33,200 nt of DNA from Flammeovirgaceae bacterium BBD 1991-12. Its GTDB lineage: Bacteria > Bacteroidota > Bacteroidia > Cytophagales > Cyclobacteriaceae. A program made the position numbers and the translations under genes. The notes beneath the pieces were generated by a model. That model worked only from the letters and a program-made list of their open reading frames with translations, was not told the origin of the DNA and did not search any database. The stretch is from assembly GCA_001657315.1 (NCBI GenBank), contig LYSV01000085.1, positions 1 through 33,200 of the forward strand, given 5' to 3'. This document shows, one piece after another, positions 1-9,100 of this stretch (within the stretch, counting starts at the first letter, position 1; every line of letters starts with the position of its first letter).

Positions 1-1287
1 CACAAAGCCTCCCTCTTTCAGAAAATCATTGACCAGACGGCTGATTACAGGCTTTGTCTGTGCTTTGGTAGCAAGGTTAAAGTACAAAGGATAGGCTCCG
101 GCGAGGGAAAGTACGCCGGTTTTCTTCCCGGCAACAAAATCATAGTCTATAAAAAACTGATCTTCCTCGTCCCAGAGGTATTGAAGGATGCTTCGCTTTC
201 TGGTTTCAGCTTTGTCCAGGTAAAGTTGGGCCGAATCCAACTGCCCTCTCCAATTATACCCCTGTGCAATTTTAAGCTCCAGGTGGTACATCAGGCAATT
301 GAGATCTATTGGAATAATATCCGTGGTATGGATGGAAGACAGATTTTTATGATCCCCGAACCATCGGCTACTGTAATCCCAACCTGATTCTGCACCGGCT
401 CTCAGATGTTTATAGACTTTTTGAGGATATGAACTCACCGGGGCAACCAACAGTTGATCTTCTTTGTAGGACTCTGGTCTTGGACCTTCAAGGTCATCCC
501 AGTAGCGGTTCAACAGTGAGCCATCTGTCATTCGCACCACACGCCTGATCGCCTGGAGAGTATCTGATAGTTGATCATGGCCTTTCATCCAAAAACGGTA
601 TTCTGCCAGCAAGTGGGGCAGGTACCTGATGAAAAGGTCACGGTCATCTTCTGCCAGCCGGTTCACCATAAGTGAAAAGAAGGGTGGCTGCGACCGTCCC
701 CGGTAGTAGTTTCTGTTCCCGTTGGGGATAAAGCCCAGGGTATCTATGAGGAAGGTAAAGTTATCCACCATATTTCCGGCCATTCCCTCCTGTCCGGAGA
801 TCATCAGCCCCTCAAGGGTAAAGTAGCTGTCCCAGTAATAGATCTCCCTGAATCTACCGCCGGGCACAATGTATTCATTGGGTAGAGGAATAAGTGAAGA
901 CAGGGGGTTATACTCATCCGGTTTTCGTGTAAGCACCGGCCATAGTGTGATGATATGTTCTTCCATGCTCCTGGTGGTGTCTGACCTGAACCCGGTCTCA
1001 TGTGCGTGTGGTAGCTCAAAGTGCTCCGAAACAAACGCCTTCAGATCGAAGCCTTCTGTATCTTTCTGCTGCAGGTACTGTTCATTAAGCTTGCTCAGGT
1101 CCTGTCCCGGGGTACAATCCACAAAGGTCTTGGAGTCTTCAAATATTCCGGAGATCTGTACATCGCGGAACAGTGGTGAGGAATAATAATTAAAAGATCG
1201 CTGTTCCGGATTTTGGCATGATACAATGGCCAGTACGGTCAGCATGAGGACACCCTTCACAGGAAGGTAAGTGGTTTTAGTGGACAT
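1..1287 (-). CDS. treA: GH37 trehalase lipoprotein, 3' end beyond window
   Basis: Hydrolyses alpha,alpha-trehalose to two glucose molecules, probably in the periplasm or at the surface. I translated this frame directly: ATG at 1285-1287 and 429 open codons to the window edge. Residues 1-24 are a lipoprotein signal (AIVSC, Cys24). PGGRFREIYYWDSY at 142-155 is the first trehalase signature. ESGWDYSSRW at 300-309 matches the segment holding the catalytic acid in family GH37, so Asp304 is the likely acid. Other conserved stretches are GFIPNGNRNYYRGRSQPP at 185-202 and IIPIDLN at 324-330. The second signature (QWDxPxGWxP) and the catalytic Glu should lie beyond the left edge. It begins 42 bp after the haloperoxidase stop and may be cotranscribed with it. 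Family assignment is firm; that trehalose is the only substrate is inferred from the family. Confidence 0.93.
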   Translation of the reverse strand, partial: MSTKTTYLPVKGVLMLTVLAIVSCQNPEQRSFNYYSSPLFRDVQISGIFEDSKTFVDCTPGQDLSKLNEQYLQQKDTEGFDLKAFVSEHFELPHAHETGFRSDTTRSMEEHIITLWPVLTRKPDEYNPLSSLIPLPNEYIVPGGRFREIYYWDSYFTLEGLMISGQEGMAGNMVDNFTFLIDTLGFIPNGNRNYYRGRSQPPFFSLMVNRLAEDDRDLFIRYLPHLLAEYRFWMKGHDQLSDTLQAIRRVVRMTDGSLLNRYWDDLEGPRPESYKEDQLLVAPVSSYPQKVYKHLRAGAESGWDYSSRWFGDHKNLSSIHTTDIIPIDLNCLMYHLELKIAQGYNWRGQLDSAQLYLDKAETRKRSILQYLWDEEDQFFIDYDFVAGKKTGVLSLAGAYPLYFNLATKAQTKPVISRLVNDFLKEGGFV

Positions 1288-1329
1288 AGTCTGGAATTAG
1301 GTTAAACGTAAGCCGACAGTTGGAAAGAT

Positions 1330-2679
1330 CTACTTGTTTTCCGAAACCTGACTGCCTTCTCCGGTGGTCATATCAATGTTTTCAATAATGAACCTCCCCA
1401 GTGCGCGCCCCTGGGTCACTCCATTTTCTATAGCCGGCATGTAGTGGATACCTCCATAAAGCCTGCTGATGGCCGCCTCATCCGATGCTGCCTTAAAGGA
1501 GTCAAATTCCCTGGGCGGAAGGCCGTATCGTACTTCGGTACTGTCTACAAAGTGGAAGGGTTCTCCGAAAATTGAGGTCAGCGCCACTCCAGCTGCCCCG
1601 GAGATAACACTATGACCACTGGTATACTCCGGGAAGGGTGGCGTTTGTAAAAATGGCAGCCATTCCTCGTCCAGGTATTTGTTGATCACCGTTTCCGGAC
1701 GGATCAGGTTACTCCGGTACTTTTCATCCCAGCAGCTTATAAAAGCATCTGCCAGCGCTATGGAGGTGAGTGAGTAGGCATGGGCGCTTTTCATTAGATC
1801 TGCATCGGTCTTATAGCAGGCTATTTTTGTAATGCCTATCCAGTGCCCACCAGGTGTGATCTTCTTGGTGGCAAACATGACATGCCCGTGCACATTCATA
1901 ACGTAGGGATTGCAATCCCAGAAGCTGGCAATTTCCTTTTCTTCCTCATCGAGGTTTTTGACCACGTCATACACCTCCTTCATCTCTTCATAAAACGGGC
2001 TACCCTCCGTCATATCAAATTCAGTAGGCCGGGAAGGTACAAATTGTGTGGCCGAGTCGATCACAAACGGCCGGATCTTATTCCAGTGAGGTTCAATAGC
2101 TTCCATATATCCAGGGGGTGTCGGTTGCCATTTCGCCGGATCATCGGTAATGGTGTACTTCTGGAAAGTCCGGGTTTCCTTGTAATTGTCCTTATCAGCC
2201 CATGCCATAATGTGGTCATGCACTTTACCGGCATAGGCAATGGAGTTATTGAATACGGTCTTATCCAGGCCAGCATCCAAAACCCGCTGATGCCATTGAC
2301 CACGGTATTCTTCTATTCTATCCTCAGAAAAGATCAGCGCCTTGCCAATCCGCAGAAAGGCATCTACTGCCGCTACATCATGATCAACCTCCTTTTCAGG
2401 AGTGGGCAGAGGGGTAAGATCCCTTAACTGACCCGCCAGTGACTCATAACCCGGTTCGTTTAATGCCAGGACTTCATAGGCGGCGATACTCGGATAGGCA
2501 TAAATACGACTTGCGACAGGGGGCGAAAAGATATCATGAACGATAACATCTGTGAGTTTTTGCATAGCGTCATGCAATTCGTTTGAGGAGACTTCTATGT
2601 CTTTTGGATATTCCTTACAGCCAAAAAGGATGAGGGCCGTGAAAAAAATAAGGTTTAGTTTGTTCTTACAGTTCTTCAT
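1330..2679 (-). CDS. Vanadium-dependent haloperoxidase / PAP2-family lipoprotein
   Basis: A 449-residue PAP2-superfamily protein of the vanadium haloperoxidase branch, predicted to oxidise halides with H2O2 or to act as a phosphatase-like relative. I chose the ATG at 2677-2679 because it gives a clean lipoprotein signal (ALILFGC, Cys21); the 31 codons upstream overlap the neighbouring gene in another frame. All classical vanadate ligands are visible: Lys320 and Arg327 seven apart (K-x6-RP), Ser354-Gly355-His356 in EYTSGHS, then Arg406 and the axial His412 six apart in SRLYGGIH. The Asp that follows the last His by four residues in acid phosphatases is Ala416 here, which favours the haloperoxidase branch. 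Cys21 is followed by Lys-Glu, compatible with surface export. Its start overlaps the 3' end of the GxxExxY gene by 14 bp; the trehalase follows 42 bp downstream. Halide preference cannot be read from the sequence. Confidence 0.9.
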   Translation of the reverse strand: MKNCKNKLNLIFFTALILFGCKEYPKDIEVSSNELHDAMQKLTDVIVHDIFSPPVASRIYAYPSIAAYEVLALNEPGYESLAGQLRDLTPLPTPEKEVDHDVAAVDAFLRIGKALIFSEDRIEEYRGQWHQRVLDAGLDKTVFNNSIAYAGKVHDHIMAWADKDNYKETRTFQKYTITDDPAKWQPTPPGYMEAIEPHWNKIRPFVIDSATQFVPSRPTEFDMTEGSPFYEEMKEVYDVVKNLDEEEKEIASFWDCNPYVMNVHGHVMFATKKITPGGHWIGITKIACYKTDADLMKSAHAYSLTSIALADAFISCWDEKYRSNLIRPETVINKYLDEEWLPFLQTPPFPEYTSGHSVISGAAGVALTSIFGEPFHFVDSTEVRYGLPPREFDSFKAASDEAAISRLYGGIHYMPAIENGVTQGRALGRFIIENIDMTTGEGSQVSENK

Positions 2680-3118
2680 TTGTATTTGTCTTTTTAACCT
2701 CAGAGGAAACAGAAGTTTCCGCAGAGGGCCACGGAGTTTGATAATACTTGTTGATGACTCTTCGCAGGCCATTGGTAAGTTTTACTTCATTAAAGTTGAT
2801 TAACAGGCCAATTCTGTTGTTACCTAACTTCAGATAGGTCAGGATTTGAGCGAGGTGTATATCATTGAGGCTTTCTACCGATTTTATCTCAACAATGACT
2901 CTGTTCTCAACGAGTAAATCTACTCGATAACCACATTCGAGTTTTACCTCTTCATATATCAGAGGTAAAGGCTTTTCTTTCTCAACGTATAATTGATCTT
3001 TTATAAGTTGATAGCGTAAGCATTCTCTGTAAGCGGACTCCAACAATCCCGGACCGAGATCTTTATGAACTTTTATAGCAGCCCCAATGATCTTTTGCGT
3101 AATTAGATTGTCCTCCAT
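2666..3118 (-). CDS. GxxExxY family PD-(D/E)XK-like protein
   Basis: A 150-residue protein with the diagnostic GxxExxY motif (Gly24, Glu27, Tyr30 in GLLESAY). A PD-(D/E)XK nuclease-like core follows: Asp67 in GYRVDLLV, then Glu77-Ile-Lys79 in VEIKS, then a helix around HLAQILTYLKL (89-98). The cellular role of the family is not established; the fold suggests nucleic-acid cleavage. Start is the ATG at 3116-3118. Residues about 128-150 lie beyond the conserved core and are encoded by DNA carrying a CTCTGCGG-type repeat that recurs in inverted orientation upstream of the start. The end overlaps the haloperoxidase start by 14 bp. It sits between a GH65 remnant and the haloperoxidase, in a locus otherwise devoted to sugars, so it looks inserted. 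Confidence 0.85.
   Translation of the reverse strand: MEDNLITQKIIGAAIKVHKDLGPGLLESAYRECLRYQLIKDQLYVEKEKPLPLIYEEVKLECGYRVDLLVENRVIVEIKSVESLNDIHLAQILTYLKLGNNRIGLLINFNEVKLTNGLRRVINKYYQTPWPSAETSVSSEVKKTNTNEEL
2702..2737. repeat. Left flank repeat of the GxxExxY cassette
   Basis: Contains CCGCAGAGGGCCACGGAG, with CCGCAGAG at 2719-2726. The reverse complement of the core, CTCTGCGG preceded by CTCC, occurs on the far side of the gene at 3151-3165, so the two form an imperfect inverted pair. This copy overlaps the 3' end of the GxxExxY coding region. Confidence 0.5.
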
Positions 3119-3121
3119 AAC

Positions 3122-3165
3122 ATAATCTCTGTGACTCTCTGCGAAAACCTCTCCTAACTCTGCGG
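3122..3165. repeat. Right flank repeat of the GxxExxY cassette
   Basis: A run of related units: TCTCTGTGACTCTCTGCG followed by CTCCTAACTCTGCGG, with CTCTGCGG at 3158-3165. It is inverted relative to the copy at 2719-2726. It lies immediately upstream of the GxxExxY start codon and abuts the stop codon of the GH65 remnant (3173-3175). Confidence 0.5.
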
Positions 3166-3172
3166 TAAACCG

Positions 3173-3561
3173 CTACTCCCACCCTCTAATTTCCAAAAAT
3201 TCCAATTTTTCAGGCAGTTTTATTTCATTTTGTTTTATTCCTTCATCCGTTATTTCCAATCCTACGAAACCGAAAAGTAATGTCTGCAACATTCTTCCTG
3301 CTCAGGTCGCGAAGTAAGGATTAGTGCCTCATGCGGTTTCCTGGAGTACATGGAAGAGGGAGTACATAATTGGGGGTAGTTTTCATAAAGATCGCGCAGG
3401 GATCTTGCTGTAAAGAGTAGACAAAATACAACATCCTTTTTGATCTCGTCAAAATTAGTTTTCAGGCCACCTTCAACTTTAACGTATTCAAGCATATTAG
3501 CCAATCTATTTCTGGCTATATTCACCTGATTCCCGGTACAAAGAGAAGCACTTTTTTCCAA
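3173..3561 (-). pseudogene. Decayed C-terminal part of a second GH65 gene
   Basis: Read on the minus strand, the last 150 or so bases match the end of the intact GH65 gene at 4067-6073 almost residue for residue: NPYFAT-stop-AGRMLQTLLFGF, then GLEITDEGIKQNEIKLPEK and a final GW before TAG at 3173-3175. Two TGA stops replace Gly codons of the intact copy (in ETAGGTNPYF and in TGAGG). Further upstream the match is weaker and needs frameshifts and deletions: DLYENYP corresponds to DVFVKSYRP, VVFCLLFTA to MGFCVLATLYA, and NMLEY to NLLSY. A 99-codon open frame at 3262-3561 is a composite reading across these lesions and should not be taken as a gene. The left part of the gene (about 550 residues) is missing, replaced by the membrane protein at 3571-3936. 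Confidence 0.85.
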
Positions 3562-3570
3562 ATTTACCGA

Positions 3571-3936
3571 TCATCGATGATTTCTGCTCATATGGAGACG
3601 TATCCTTTTTACCAGATAGTAGATCACCTGCACCAATACGCCTACGCCGAGGTACATGGCATCTCTCCATTCGATGCTGGTACCCAGCAATGTATTGATC
3701 CAGTTTAAGATATCCGGTCCAAACCATACGACTATCGGTAGCAGTGCCAGCCCGGCAATCCAATTATCATACGTTTTAAGTGCATATTTCCTGAAACTGA
3801 ATTTCCTGCTGTTCTTGTCATACCCGTCTTTCGTAAATGACCATTCGATAACATTGTAAGCCAGCAGGCCATAAAACGCTAAAAAATAGTGATTGTGTTC
3901 CCAATCGATCTCCCAGAAATATGAATGACTTTCCAC
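3571..3936 (-). CDS. Small three-helix membrane protein, unknown function
   Basis: I do not recognise this family. The 121-residue product has three hydrophobic segments at about 17-33, 58-74 and 93-110, separated by a basic loop (KDGYDKNSRKFSFRKYALK) and ending in a basic tail. The first residues are rich in aromatic and acidic residues. The start shown is GTG at 3934-3936; no ATG lies between it and the first helix. The frame stays open upstream to a TAG near 4035, so a different start, or 5' truncation, is possible. It lies 130 bp after the GH65 stop and just before the GH65 remnant, so it may have arrived with the rearrangement that destroyed the duplicate. Amino-acid composition supports a real membrane protein; the boundaries are uncertain. 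Confidence 0.6.
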   Translation of the reverse strand: MESHSYFWEIDWEHNHYFLAFYGLLAYNVIEWSFTKDGYDKNSRKFSFRKYALKTYDNWIAGLALLPIVVWFGPDILNWINTLLGTSIEWRDAMYLGVGVLVQVIYYLVKRIRLHMSRNHR

Positions 3937-3987
3937 GTTGGTCAGGGTTTGGTAAATGATAACTTTCTTTTTTTGTCCTGCTTCAAA

Positions 3988-4032
3988 AAACCGGACTGGT
4001 AAGGCAAGCTGTAGATGAGGGAGCCCCTTACC
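3988..4032 (-). terminator. Possible terminator after the GH65 gene
   Basis: Read on the minus strand, GGTAAGG and CCTTACC can pair across a loop of about 20 bases. Six T residues follow a few bases later (CCGGTTTTTT). The long loop and the gap before the T-run make it a weak candidate. It lies 35-80 bp after the GH65 stop. Confidence 0.35.
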
Positions 4033-4066
4033 CTATTATCATTCGTAGTTCATTATAAATGATCAA

Positions 4067-6073
4067 TCATTTCCACCCTTTAATTTCTAAAGATCTCCAC
4101 TTTTTTGGCAGTTTTATTTCGTTTTGTTTAATCCCTTCACCCGTTATTTCCAATCCTCCAAAGCCATGAAGCACGGTCTGCAACATACCTCCTGCGCCGG
4201 TGGCAAAGTACGGATTGGTACCACCTGCCGTTTCGGATAACACACCAAACGGAGGAACGGCATTGGGCCGGTAGCTTTTCACAAAGACATCATAGGCTTT
4301 TTCCGTTTCGCCCAATTGAGCATATAAAGTAGCCAGTACACAAAATCCCATGGCCGGTCCATTGGGTGACATCCTTGGCTCATAGTATTTCAGGTCCTTT
4401 CTGATCTGATTTTCATCTTTGATCAACCTCAGGGGATATGACAAAAGATTCACATCGGCCTGTTTTATCATGACCCCGTCATATGTAGCATTTTCCCGTG
4501 TAGTGCCATCTGCAAACCTGAGTACCGGAATGTTGTCAGCAACATGCTCCCAGTCCGGGTCAGGTGTTACACCCAGCTCCCTGGCCGCCTGAGCGGCATA
4601 GCGCAGGGCCAGTATGGCTATCCCATTGGTAAAGGCATTGTTATCAATGTTTTCCTCCCACTCATTGGCACCGACTACATTTTTTATATCATACTGACCG
4701 GGACCATTACGCTCGACCCGGCTGGCCCAGAAGTCGGCCACTTCACGAAGTACAGGATACCCTCTTGTCCTTAACCATTCCTTATCTCCTGTTACCTGAT
4801 AGTACTTCCAGAATGCCCAGCCCACGCATCCGGTAATATGATGTTCAAAAGGGCCGGTCAGTGCCCACACCGGTGTGTCCTCTGATCCGTCGTCTGCTGA
4901 CTCCCATGGGAACATCGCTCCCCTGTAGCCATGGGCAAAGGCGTTTTGCCGGGCAGCACCCAATCTTTCAAATCTATACTCGAGTAAACTTTTTGCAATT
5001 TCAGGCTGTAATACCAGCAAAGGGGGGTACATCCACATTTCGGTGTCCCAAAACACATGGCCGTTGTAGCCCAATCCGGACAGCCCCATAGGAGAAAGGC
5101 TATAGGCTGTGCCTTCGCGCGCAAAGGAATAAAGATGGTAAAGAGCTGAGCGCACTTCCTTCTGTACTTCGGTATCCCCTTCGATCACAATATCACTTTT
5201 CCAGAGTTCATCCCATGCCTGACTGTGCCGTGATACGAGCCGGTCCACTCCTTCCAGCCGGGCATAGATCGTCAGTCGCTCAGCTTCATTTTGAGGATCG
5301 GAGAAATGCTCCGTGGAAAGTGTAGAACCCACTACGGCAAATTCGTAGGTCTCACCGGCCTTCAGCGATTTGGTGAACTTCGCCCAGTGCCGGTTGAAGT
5401 CCCAGTCCTCATGGATCACCTCCGGCTCATGACCATGGCCTTCCTCAAAAATGAAGGTACTGGAAGCAGCCACCTTGTGCTGACCTGAGGGGCTCATGGC
5501 TACCGACGTCATCAACGGAAATGATACATGAGGACGATCTATCTGCGCATAGAACTGCCGTACATCACGAAGGTGATCAGGGGCTTCCATCACACTCATG
5601 GGTGTGATGACTACATCCTTTATGGCGCTGATCTTCACCTGCACAAGCGCAGTGAATGGCAAATGTCTGAGCGACATTACCTGGTGGGTGACACTGATCT
5701 TGCCGGCTATATCAAAAGTAGTGGTAAGCACGGCCTGCTTCATATCCAGCACCTGACGGTATCCGGAGATCATGGACCGGTTAACCCTGATACCATCGAC
5801 ATCCAGATCGAGATTAACGTGGTTGAAGGTTTTCAGGATATTAGACACCCTGCCCCGCTGATAGTTATCGTAGATGCCGTTGAGCACAACATCCTTTAGC
5901 TTCATAGGCTCCGGTGATGAGACCAGGCCCACCATACCATTGGCTACAGTGATACCATAATAGTTATTGGGATCAATGCTCTCGGCCTGAATATGCCATA
6001 AAGATCGGCTGAGGTCCTGTGCCCATACCAATGATCCCGATATAAAGAATAGCAGAACAAAACAATTTCTCAT
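4067..6073 (-). CDS. Secreted GH65 alpha-glucoside hydrolase
   Basis: A 668-residue family GH65 enzyme, probably periplasmic, with a signal peptide ending around SLVWAQ (residue 19). Residues about 30-290 form the N-terminal beta-sandwich and 300-600 the (alpha/alpha)6 barrel. FWDTEMW at 341-347 is the conserved GH65 block and VVGANEWEEN at 467-476 contains the predicted general acid Glu471. A second Glu, 614, in VLSETAGGTNPYF, sits 143 residues later. That is where GH65 hydrolases such as the Flavobacterium kojibiose hydrolase carry their catalytic base; this comparison is from memory. I see no phosphate-binding loop of the GH65 phosphorylases, so hydrolysis is favoured. Substrate is probably an alpha-linked glucose disaccharide (kojibiose, trehalose or similar). 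It starts 104 bp after the second FG-GAP lipoprotein, in the same direction. A decayed copy of its tail lies at 3173-3561. Confidence 0.88.
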   Translation of the reverse strand: MRNCFVLLFFISGSLVWAQDLSRSLWHIQAESIDPNNYYGITVANGMVGLVSSPEPMKLKDVVLNGIYDNYQRGRVSNILKTFNHVNLDLDVDGIRVNRSMISGYRQVLDMKQAVLTTTFDIAGKISVTHQVMSLRHLPFTALVQVKISAIKDVVITPMSVMEAPDHLRDVRQFYAQIDRPHVSFPLMTSVAMSPSGQHKVAASSTFIFEEGHGHEPEVIHEDWDFNRHWAKFTKSLKAGETYEFAVVGSTLSTEHFSDPQNEAERLTIYARLEGVDRLVSRHSQAWDELWKSDIVIEGDTEVQKEVRSALYHLYSFAREGTAYSLSPMGLSGLGYNGHVFWDTEMWMYPPLLVLQPEIAKSLLEYRFERLGAARQNAFAHGYRGAMFPWESADDGSEDTPVWALTGPFEHHITGCVGWAFWKYYQVTGDKEWLRTRGYPVLREVADFWASRVERNGPGQYDIKNVVGANEWEENIDNNAFTNGIAILALRYAAQAARELGVTPDPDWEHVADNIPVLRFADGTTRENATYDGVMIKQADVNLLSYPLRLIKDENQIRKDLKYYEPRMSPNGPAMGFCVLATLYAQLGETEKAYDVFVKSYRPNAVPPFGVLSETAGGTNPYFATGAGGMLQTVLHGFGGLEITGEGIKQNEIKLPKKWRSLEIKGWK

Positions 6074-6176
6074 GATATTTTTAGATTATTAGGGTTTATG
6101 AAACTGTAATCTCCAGAACATGACGCTGAACGCTGTTTTACATTAATAAAACTGCCCGTTTCACTTCACTGAGGGA

Positions 6177-9100
6177 TCAGCATCTATTGTTTTTACCAAG
6201 GATGATGCAATCCTGCTCCCCTACTCTGATGCCAGCCACATTTTTCACCTGCCCTTTGATCCTGACACCGCCCAAACCCCAGACCAACATATTTCCGGCA
6301 TCATTCACCTGCAAAATATTACCATAGCTGGCATCATAGACTCCCATTTCAATATTGTTGTGAAAAAAATTACCCGCCAGTAGTACTTCCGGGGTCCCGT
6401 CCTTGTCAAAATCCTTTACCAGGCCACATTCGAGGTGAGACAGCTGTAATTCATTGGGCAACGGGTGTTCTGTGAACTTCAGATCGCCTGTATTTTCAAA
6501 AAACATGCTACGGGAATTGTGAACTTCCAGCTTCAGTGATCCCTCAAGCTTCCTGACTCCAAAAAGATCAGGAAGAGATGCCCTGGCCATATCATTGGCA
6601 TAGAGGTAGTCCTTTTTCAGAGACACCAACCGACCAGTAAGCTCGGCGTAAGTGGCAAAAGGAATCTCTTTCCCGCCCAGTACATAAGTGAGTATCTGCT
6701 CTTTTTGTCCATCATCATCAAAATCATTGAGATACAATCTGACTGGATTATTGCGATCAGGACGGAATCTGCTATTCATACCTGTGTTGCCACCTATAAT
6801 ATCCAGGTCTCCGTCACCATCAAAGTCATGGGCCAGCACAAAATTCCACCATCCGTTATCAGATGAAAGGTCTTGATCTTCAAACTTTTCCCCCTCATTT
6901 TTCAGTAATTTGATCTTCCCCCAGTCCAGCGCCAGTAGCAGGTCTTCATCTCCGTCTCCGTCCAGATCAATCCATTGACCGTCCTTAACCAGACCAATGC
7001 TGCCACCTTCCGGCAACATAATATCCGTGACATTATCAAACTCACCGTTGCCTTTGTTCTGAAATAAATATGAAGTGGGCGTTGCGCCAAAAACCCTTGG
7101 CACGGCACGGGCGCCAAAAAAGAGATCGATTAGTCCATCACCATTAAAATCGGTAGGTAAAACACACGAAGCAGTCAGGAACGCCTCGTGGAAAGTCTCC
7201 TTTCTTTCAAAGTTCGCCTGACCATCGTTGACATAAAGTCGTGGTTTCAGGTACTGACTTTCTCCCCAGAACTCGTTCCCACCGGAGGCTACGATCAGAT
7301 CAAGGTCTCCATCATTCTCTATATCCACAAAAATTGCATCCACATCTTCATACGTGCTGTCTTTACGCAAAAATTCCTGGTGGTGAAACTGGAAATTCCC
7401 TGTAGGCGTCTGAAGAAAGAAGGCTCCCCTGTATCGTTTTGCTCCTCCAACAAATACGTCCTCCAGACCATCGCCATTGATATCTCCTGTGGCCAGAGCG
7501 GGGCCTTCTGCCGAAACCATATAGGGTATTAAGGGCTCCCGGTTGAACTCTACGAAAGTATTCTCCCTGTGGATAAAGTTCAAACCCAGGGAATCGGCAA
7601 TCTCCCTAAAACTGACCTTGTCCTCCCTTTTAATTCTGTATTGGCCAAAGTCGAAAACCGGCAGACCGCTTTGCCACTGAACTTCTATTCTTTTATTGTA
7701 GCCAGAAGCGTCAAGCTTCTGACAGGTACGATCGGGCCATACGACAAAAATAGCCTTAACACCGGTAGTATCTCCAATACCTATATGCATGGGGGTCTGT
7801 GCGCTGGACATGAATCCCCTCACCGGAAAATGCTCCTTGATGATCCTTTCCTTTTCTTTAATCACAATTACCCGGGCACCAATAGCATTGATGTTTTTCT
7901 CCGGCCCCTTCAGGTCGAGCTGGAGGTAGTGTCCTGCCTGGCCATTTTCAACGGTCATATTCTTATAGATAAAGGGCTCATCGTCAATGTTGTTGACCAC
8001 TATGTCCAGATCTCCGTCATTGTCCAGGTCAGCATAATGTGCACCATTGGAATAAGAGATCCTGTTGCTGTGAATACGCTCTTCACTATCCTGAAACGTC
8101 AGGTCACGCTGATTCATGAAAAATTTGTTGGAGATCTTTATCTGTGGCATCTTTTCGATGATACTGAGATCTCCCTCCTCCAGGGTACCTTCCATCGTTT
8201 TCTTCATCTCCTCTTCACTGGAGCGCTGGAAATTGATATAGTCTATATCGTTCAGCCTTCTGGGGATACCATTGCTTATGAAAAGGTCATTGTATCCATC
8301 ATTGTCAAAATCCAAAAAAAGCGGTGCCCAGGACCAATCCGTAGCATAAACACCTGAGAACATTCCAATCTCACTGTAGCTGCTATCACCATGATTCAAC
8401 TGAAGATTGTTGCGGGCAAACTGCTCGCCATATCCAAATTTTTTCTTGAACATATTCAAGTCAAAGTCATCGTCTCCCAGAGAGCTTTTTAATATGACCG
8501 GATCATACGGTAGCATATCCAGTGAAATCACCTCATTGTTGCCATCGTTATTGATGTCACCTATGTCTGTTCCCATTGAAAACTTACTTGTATGCTGTAT
8601 CTGCTGTGTAAGGGTTTCCTTAAAGGATCCATCACCCTGATTGAGATAGAGATAATCATTCTCATGAAAATCATTTCCAATATAGATATCCGGCCACCCA
8701 TCGAAATTAAGATCTCCCACACTCAGGCCCAGGCCATAACCAATAACAGAACCCTTTATGCCTGACGATCCGGTGACATCAGTAAAAAAACCGTTGTCAT
8801 TCCTGAGATATTTATCACCCGCTGTGGGATGAATCTTTCCTTCGAACGACTCCCTTGGTCCAAATGTCCCATTCTGATGTAGTGAGTGATTGAGCTGGTA
8901 CATATCCAGGTCACCATCCAGATCAAAGTCAACAAAGGCCGCCTGAGTCCCGAAACCCACCAAATCCAGTCCATAGTCAATGGCCTGATCCTCGTATTTC
9001 GGTATCCCGTTCTCTATACCAAGACATACGTATAAGCGATTGACACCGGTAAGAACATCATAATCACCTACCACGCTGACATACAGGTCCAGCAGACCAT

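Noticed and set aside
3262-3561. A 99-residue hypothetical protein
   Set aside because: Its frame is a patchwork over the frameshifted GH65 remnant rather than an independent gene.
3506-3763. Minus-strand frame of 85 codons overlapping the small membrane protein
   Set aside because: Overlaps 3571-3936 in another frame, and its content is arginine-rich without hydrophobic or domain pattern.
4057-4072. AAATGAT-CA-ATCATTT inverted repeat at the GH65 stop
   Set aside because: Short, AT-rich and overlaps the stop codon; no T-run follows, so not called a terminator.
7569-8357. Plus-strand frame of 262 codons opposite the FG-GAP lipoprotein
   Set aside because: Antisense to a protein with regular calcium loops; no start context or domain.
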